Assembly: GCA_029262975.1 (NCBI GenBank) | Contig: JAJCYJ010000225.1 | Span: forward strand, 1-19,116 | Reading direction: 5' to 3' | DNA length: 19,116 nt | DNA from: Saprospiraceae bacterium | GTDB taxonomy: Bacteria; Bacteroidota; Bacteroidia; Chitinophagales; Saprospiraceae | In this document: positions 15,863-19,116 of the stretch, piece by piece | How the letters are laid out: each line of letters opens with the position of its first letter | How positions within the stretch are numbered: the first letter of the stretch is position 1 | Position numbers and translations under genes: made by a program | The notes under the pieces: model-generated | What the model was told of the DNA's origin: nothing | Seen by the model: the letters and a program-made list of their open reading frames with translations, nothing else | Database searches by the model: none

Positions 15863-16750
15863 ATGGCAAGTTTCCAATCAAAATTATTTAACCTTTATAT
15901 ACGCTTTGTCGGAATAAAAAGGAATGGGATTAAGCTATGGTCGAATCCTGACAGAAACCCCAATGCTGCTGCGTTGCCAGGAAGATTAGAAAAGAAGTAT
16001 CATATTCAAAAAAGAATTATTCGGAATAGAAGGGTATATACGATCACTCCTAAATTGGAAGATGTATCGAAGCATATTTTATTTTTTCATGGTGGTGCCT
16101 ATGCGAATGAGATTACAATATTTCACTGGCGATTTATAGATAAGATAATTGAAAATTCAGGATATCGGCTGACTATGCTAGAGTATCCCTTGACACCTTA
16201 ACATACGCATGTTGATACTTTCAACATGGTCATCGAGACTTATGGTATTATATCTAAGGAATTCTCAAAGGATCAATTCATTTTTATGGGGGACTCCGCT
16301 GGAGGTGGGCTATCTCTTGCTCTAGCGTTGAAAATGAAAGAACAAAACAAACTTCCAATGCCTGTACAATTAGTATTGATTTCCCCATGGGTTGATGCCG
16401 GCATGACGGTTCCCATTCCTTTAAGGCTTGATAAAATGGATTACATTCTCAATATTGAAGCTTTAAAGCTGGCGGGTAGAAATTATGCAGGCGGTGATGA
16501 AGTAAAGAATTACCTGGTCTCTCCTATTTATGGAGACTTTAGCGGGTTACCTGAAGTTGGAATTTGGGTAGGTACTTCAGAGGTCTTTTTGGTGGATATG
16601 CCCCGATTAATAGAAAAATTGAATAATGCTCAGGTGACTTTTGATTATTTCGAGGCAGAAGGTATGCAGCATGATTATCCGATATTTCCTATTCCCGAAG
16701 GTAAAAATGCTCTTGAAGAAATTTGCACATTCTTGAATTCTTCCAAATAA
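15863..16750 (+). pseudogene. HSL-family alpha/beta hydrolase (esterase), interrupted by one in-frame TAA
   Basis: Two open stretches in the same frame, 15863-16201 and 16202-16750, read together as one carboxylesterase of the hormone-sensitive-lipase family. From ATG 15863, the oxyanion motif HGGAY is at 76-80 and the sequence runs YPLTP-stop-HTHVD, the stop being codon 113 (16199-16201). The nucleophile elbow GDSAGG has Ser145, the acid is Glu239 or Asp244 (GTSEVFLVD), and the His is His269 (GMQHDYP). The family motif is YPLxPEH, so the stop replaces the conserved Glu; a single G-to-T change of GAA would explain it. No other damage is visible, and the 295-codon length is normal. A restart at ATG 16226 would keep the triad but lose HGG and probably not fold. 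The frame is open upstream to ATG 15791, but MASFQSKLFNLYIRF from 15863 looks like the family N-terminus. It may be a fresh pseudogene, a population variant or a sequence error. Confidence 0.88.
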
Positions 16751-16879
16751 ATTCGCTGCTTCGAAAGCACATATTAATGATTAAAGAAATGTCCGTCTAT
16801 GATAAAATATGATAATTCCCTCGTTTAATTTACCTTTCGAATCGCCGCACAGCTTATCTTAAGACCATATTCAATAATA

Positions 16880-18415
16880 ATGATGCGCAAATCATGGAAT
16901 TTTATAGTAATGACGATTGGCTATACCGTCATTGTTATTTTATTAGGCGGTCTGATTTTTTGGTTTGTATGGAGGCCGATAAAGATTGGTTCTTATGAAC
17001 CGCTTCATCCGGAGAGATTAAATAAAAAGCAAGCATATTTATCTTCGCTTGTAGCCAGGGATACAATCCTTCCCAATATTATAATTATAAATTTTGATGA
17101 CTTGGGGTATGGAGATCTCAGCTGCTATGGCAATCAGTTGATTTACACACCTGTGATTGATAGTCTCGCTGAAAGAGGGATTAGAATGACGGATTTTTAT
17201 TCTTGTTCTTCAGTCTGCACACCTTCCAGGGCTGGGTTACTGACAGGGCGTTTTCCGTTGCGAGCCTATGCTGGAGATCACGTCTATTTCCCGGAAGGAA
17301 ACCCGATCGCTGACCAGCGAAAAATGCAGGGATCTAAAAATGAAATCCCCAGAGATGAGATCATGATATCTGAGGCGTTAAAAGCTAATGGTTACGCGAC
17401 GGCATTAATTGGAAAATGGCATCTCGGAGATATAGAAGGGCACCTACCTAATGATTTTGGATTTGATGACTTTTTTGGAGTGAGATATAGTAATGATATG
17501 ATACCACTGCACATCTATCGCGATGGACAAATCATTGAAGAAGACAAAAAGGAGTTGGAAAACTCTTCATTTCGTTATGGATATTATGACATGGATACCC
17601 CGTTAAAAGTTGAAGGTGTAGACCAGTCTAAGTTTACTGAAAACTATACAAGAGAAGCAATTGCTTTCATTGAAAAAAACCAGGAGAAACCTTTCTTTTT
17701 ATACCTGCCTCACTCAATGCCTCATGTCCCTCACTTTAGTTCTGCCAGGCAGGACGGAAAGTCTAAAGCGGGTTTGTATGGTGATGTAATTGAGGATTTG
17801 GATTGGAGTGTCGGTCAGATAATGGAATCCCTGCAATCATTAAATCTTACTGAGCAAACATTGGTTTTTATTACGAGTGACAATGGTGCAGATGTACAAG
17901 GCAGTGTGGGTAATCTTAGGGGGCGGAAACAACTGACCTATGAGGGAGGGCAGAAAGTGCCCATGATAATCTATGGACCCTCTTTTATTTCAAACCCAAG
18001 AGAGACAAATGTCTTGGCTACCAATATGGATATCTTTCCGACTATTTTGGATTTATTGGATATCCCGTTACCTGATGACCGGATCATAGATGGCAAGAGT
18101 ATTTTACCCATTATTTTGGGTTCTGGTCCGGGTCCACATCAATATGTCTTTTACAATTCAGCAGGATCAGGAAATATAGAGGGTGTAAGAGATACCCAAT
18201 TTAAATACCATGAAGATGCTATAGGTACTTCGTTGAGGATGTTTGGTTCATTTTCAATGACGATGACGTTAAGTCCCCAGTTAACGGATTTGAAATATGA
18301 CAATGAGTCTCATAACTTGATTAAGAAGTATCCTGATCGGGCCAGGCTATTAAAATCAATAGTAGATCAAAAACGCAAAGAGTTAACCGATAACAGAAGA
18401 GGCTGGATAGACTAG
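16880..18415 (+). CDS. membrane-anchored formylglycine sulfatase (arylsulfatase A-like)
   Basis: An uncleaved-looking N-terminal hydrophobic helix (residues about 8-30, MTIGYTVIVILLGGLIFWFVW) precedes the sulfatase domain, so the enzyme is probably tethered to the inner membrane with its active site in the periplasm. The domain shows NFDDLGYGDL (71-80) with metal ligands D73/D74, the formylglycine motif CTPSR with C113 and R117 followed by AGLLTGR, the GKWHLG block with K179/H181, HSMPHVPH (278-285), and TSDNGAD (332-338) with D334/N335. All core catalytic positions are present. The Cys-type motif needs conversion to formylglycine by a maturase (FGE or anSME type) encoded elsewhere. Substrate is unknown: Bacteroidota use such enzymes on sulfated glycans, and steroid or aryl sulfates are alternatives. 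The length of 511 aa is typical. No SusCD pair is in the window. The gene is 129 nt after the broken esterase and may be a separate transcript. Confidence 0.92.
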   Translation: MMRKSWNFIVMTIGYTVIVILLGGLIFWFVWRPIKIGSYEPLHPERLNKKQAYLSSLVARDTILPNIIIINFDDLGYGDLSCYGNQLIYTPVIDSLAERGIRMTDFYSCSSVCTPSRAGLLTGRFPLRAYAGDHVYFPEGNPIADQRKMQGSKNEIPRDEIMISEALKANGYATALIGKWHLGDIEGHLPNDFGFDDFFGVRYSNDMIPLHIYRDGQIIEEDKKELENSSFRYGYYDMDTPLKVEGVDQSKFTENYTREAIAFIEKNQEKPFFLYLPHSMPHVPHFSSARQDGKSKAGLYGDVIEDLDWSVGQIMESLQSLNLTEQTLVFITSDNGADVQGSVGNLRGRKQLTYEGGQKVPMIIYGPSFISNPRETNVLATNMDIFPTILDLLDIPLPDDRIIDGKSILPIILGSGPGPHQYVFYNSAGSGNIEGVRDTQFKYHEDAIGTSLRMFGSFSMTMTLSPQLTDLKYDNESHNLIKKYPDRARLLKSIVDQKRKELTDNRRGWID

Positions 18416-18524
18416 ACTAATTGAAACAATTATTTCAGAATTATATTATCAAGTGAGCATTTTCTGTAACTCATTCGGTTTTCTAAATGAGGATTCTTTT
18501 CACTATGATATTTACTTTTTATTC

Positions 18525-18713
18525 AAAGTCAAAAGGCAAAGCAAATAAATTAGATTACATGGTTAAGACTTGCACAATTCTCCTTTGAGGGGGTTGTGGG
18601 GGTGGAATTCACTTATGCAAAAAGCTGATTTCATTTTTTAAACATTGGTAAAATAAAAAGTTTATTTGAATTCTATTTAGAGAAGTGAGAAAGTCAAAAA
18701 GGCAAAGCAAATA
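18525..18713. repeat. direct repeat AAAGTCAAAA(A)GGCAAAGCAAATA, two copies flanking a GC-rich element
   Basis: Copy one is 18525-18547 and copy two is 18690-18713, differing by one extra A. They are 165 bp apart. Between them, at about 18576-18610, lies the G-rich stretch CTCCTTTGAGGGGGTTGTGG and following GGGGTGGAATTC, whose reverse complement resembles the core of the elements at 10361 and 10451. The layout could be a small repetitive unit bounded by direct repeats. Confidence 0.65.
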
Positions 18714-18745
18714 GAAAGGAAAAATCGCTAAGTCATGTACCATTC

Positions 18746-18765
18746 TATCCCCCTCAATGGGGATA
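18746..18765. terminator. hairpin TATCCCC-CTCAAT-GGGGATA, possible terminator
   Basis: A 7-bp stem with a 6-nt loop is followed by CTTTC rather than a full T-tract. It lies 331 nt beyond the sulfatase stop. It may be a weak terminator or a further arm of the repeat elements in this gap. Confidence 0.35.
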
Positions 18766-18814
18766 CTTTCAAATCTGTATACCTATTTCAGGATGAACGA
18801 CCGATCCCATAGGG

Positions 18815-18834
18815 TCGAGTGCGTCCACACTCGA
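18815..18834. other. hairpin TCGAGTG-CGTCCA-CACTCGA
   Basis: A perfect 7-bp stem with a 6-nt loop is surrounded by GC-richer sequence (GACCGATCCCATAGGG before, AGGGAGAG after). No T-tract follows. It might be part of a structured RNA or repeat; nothing identifies a known RNA family. Confidence 0.35.
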
Positions 18835-18997
18835 AGGGAGAGAAAGCGTATGCACTTATACAATGCTATAATGAGTCAATAAATGTAAGATATGAGCCCA
18901 TGTACGGTGCATCATGAAATATAAGAACAAGTCATCTATTATTCACATGCTTGGTTCTAATAAATTTATATTTACAATTCAAAATTACCCATAATTT

Positions 18998-19116
18998 ATG
19001 CGTACTGTCCAGATTGAACTATTTTCAGATTACATCTGCCCATGGTGTTATATAGGGAAGATGAGATTAAATAGATTGCGCACAGCGTTGTTATCAGAGA
19101 TCAATTTAGAGATTGA
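18998..19116 (+). CDS. DsbA-family (FrnE-like) oxidoreductase, 5' part only
   Basis: An ATG at 18998 opens 39 codons that run off the right edge. The translation begins MRTVQIELFSDYICPWCYIG and goes on KMRLNRLRTALL. The pattern 'fsDyiCPWCyiGk' with C14-P-W-C17 at the end of the first strand is the N-terminus of the DsbA-like thioredoxin family, subgroup FrnE / 2-hydroxychromene-2-carboxylate isomerase-like. No signal peptide is present, so it is a cytoplasmic protein, as FrnE-type members are. The expected full length is a little over 200 aa. Function is thiol-disulfide exchange by family; the specific role is open. Confidence 0.85.
   Translation, partial: MRTVQIELFSDYICPWCYIGKMRLNRLRTALLSEINLEI

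Larger units (their letters stand above)
18416..18997. other. gene-free gap with direct repeats and hairpins
   Basis: This 582-nt stretch between the sulfatase and the DsbA-family gene has no open frame that resembles a protein family. It contains a duplicated 23/24-mer (18525 and 18690), a GC-rich element related to those at 10341-10485, and two hairpins (18746-18765 and 18815-18834), all listed separately. The remainder is AT-rich sequence in which I see nothing. Confidence 0.7.

Noticed and set aside
16199..16201. Programmed stop-codon readthrough or recoding at the esterase TAA
   Set aside because: TAA is the least likely stop to be recoded, no downstream structure is evident, and Glu at this place is explained by one base change. 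A nonsense mutation or sequence error is simpler.
18416..18997. tRNA or other known RNA gene in the gap
   Set aside because: No cloverleaf, T-loop GTTCGAATC-like motif or CCA-type end could be found on either strand.

Overview
The window looks like a stretch of chromosome from a Bacteroidota bacterium, probably a Saprospiraceae- or Cytophagales-like environmental lineage. The DNA is AT-rich and Shine-Dalgarno sequences are absent or weak. Exported proteins show 'xxS|Q'-type signal peptide ends. Several families are typical of the phylum: DUF5107-TPR, DUF6090 and DUF5706. Intergenic DNA carries GC-rich 'CCCCC...TTCGGC...CCCCCTTT' elements and short tandem repeats of a kind familiar from such genomes. 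The assignment rests on family content and gene style only; there is no rRNA or other taxonomic marker.

Layout. (1) 139-5533, plus strand: a tight three-gene unit with a secreted 1049-aa DUF5107/TPR protein, an enolase-superfamily enzyme with an unusual metal site, and an anomeric sugar kinase of the N-acetylhexosamine 1-kinase (NahK-like) type that starts at TTG 3 nt after the previous stop. It reads as a carbohydrate-processing operon. (2) 5703-10224, minus strand: five separately spaced genes, namely a nitrilase, a DUF6090 membrane-anchored protein, a secreted DmpA/P1-family aminopeptidase, an NTF2/SnoaL-like protein and an AhpD-like carboxymuconolactone decarboxylase family protein. The gap 7420-7737 holds an 8-nt-phased GCAC repeat array and a palindrome. 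(3) 10225-10879: a gene-free, repeat-rich stretch with two inverted copies of a GC-rich hairpin element and a 5x AACAAAC repeat. (4) 10880-18415: an acyl-CoA synthetase (+), a metallo-beta-lactamase-fold hydrolase (-), a DUF5706 (PycTM-like) three-helix membrane protein (+), a Baeyer-Villiger-type flavin monooxygenase (+), an HSL-family alpha/beta hydrolase broken by one in-frame TAA (+), and a membrane-anchored formylglycine sulfatase (+). (5) 18416-18997: a second repeat-rich gap, followed by the first 39 codons of a DsbA-family (FrnE-like) protein that runs off the window.

How the genes may work together. The BVMO and esterase are a classic pair (ketone to ester, then ester to alcohol plus acid), and the acyl-CoA synthetase could activate the acid. 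Here the esterase carries a premature stop exactly at the conserved Glu of its 'YPLxPEH' motif, so the pathway may be decaying or the base may be a sequence error. The DUF5706 protein belongs to the family of Pycsar anti-phage effectors, but no cyclase is next to it. No complete defence system, CRISPR array, tRNA, rRNA, transposase or prophage gene is visible. The most novel-looking part is the DUF5107 / enolase-like / sugar-kinase operon.
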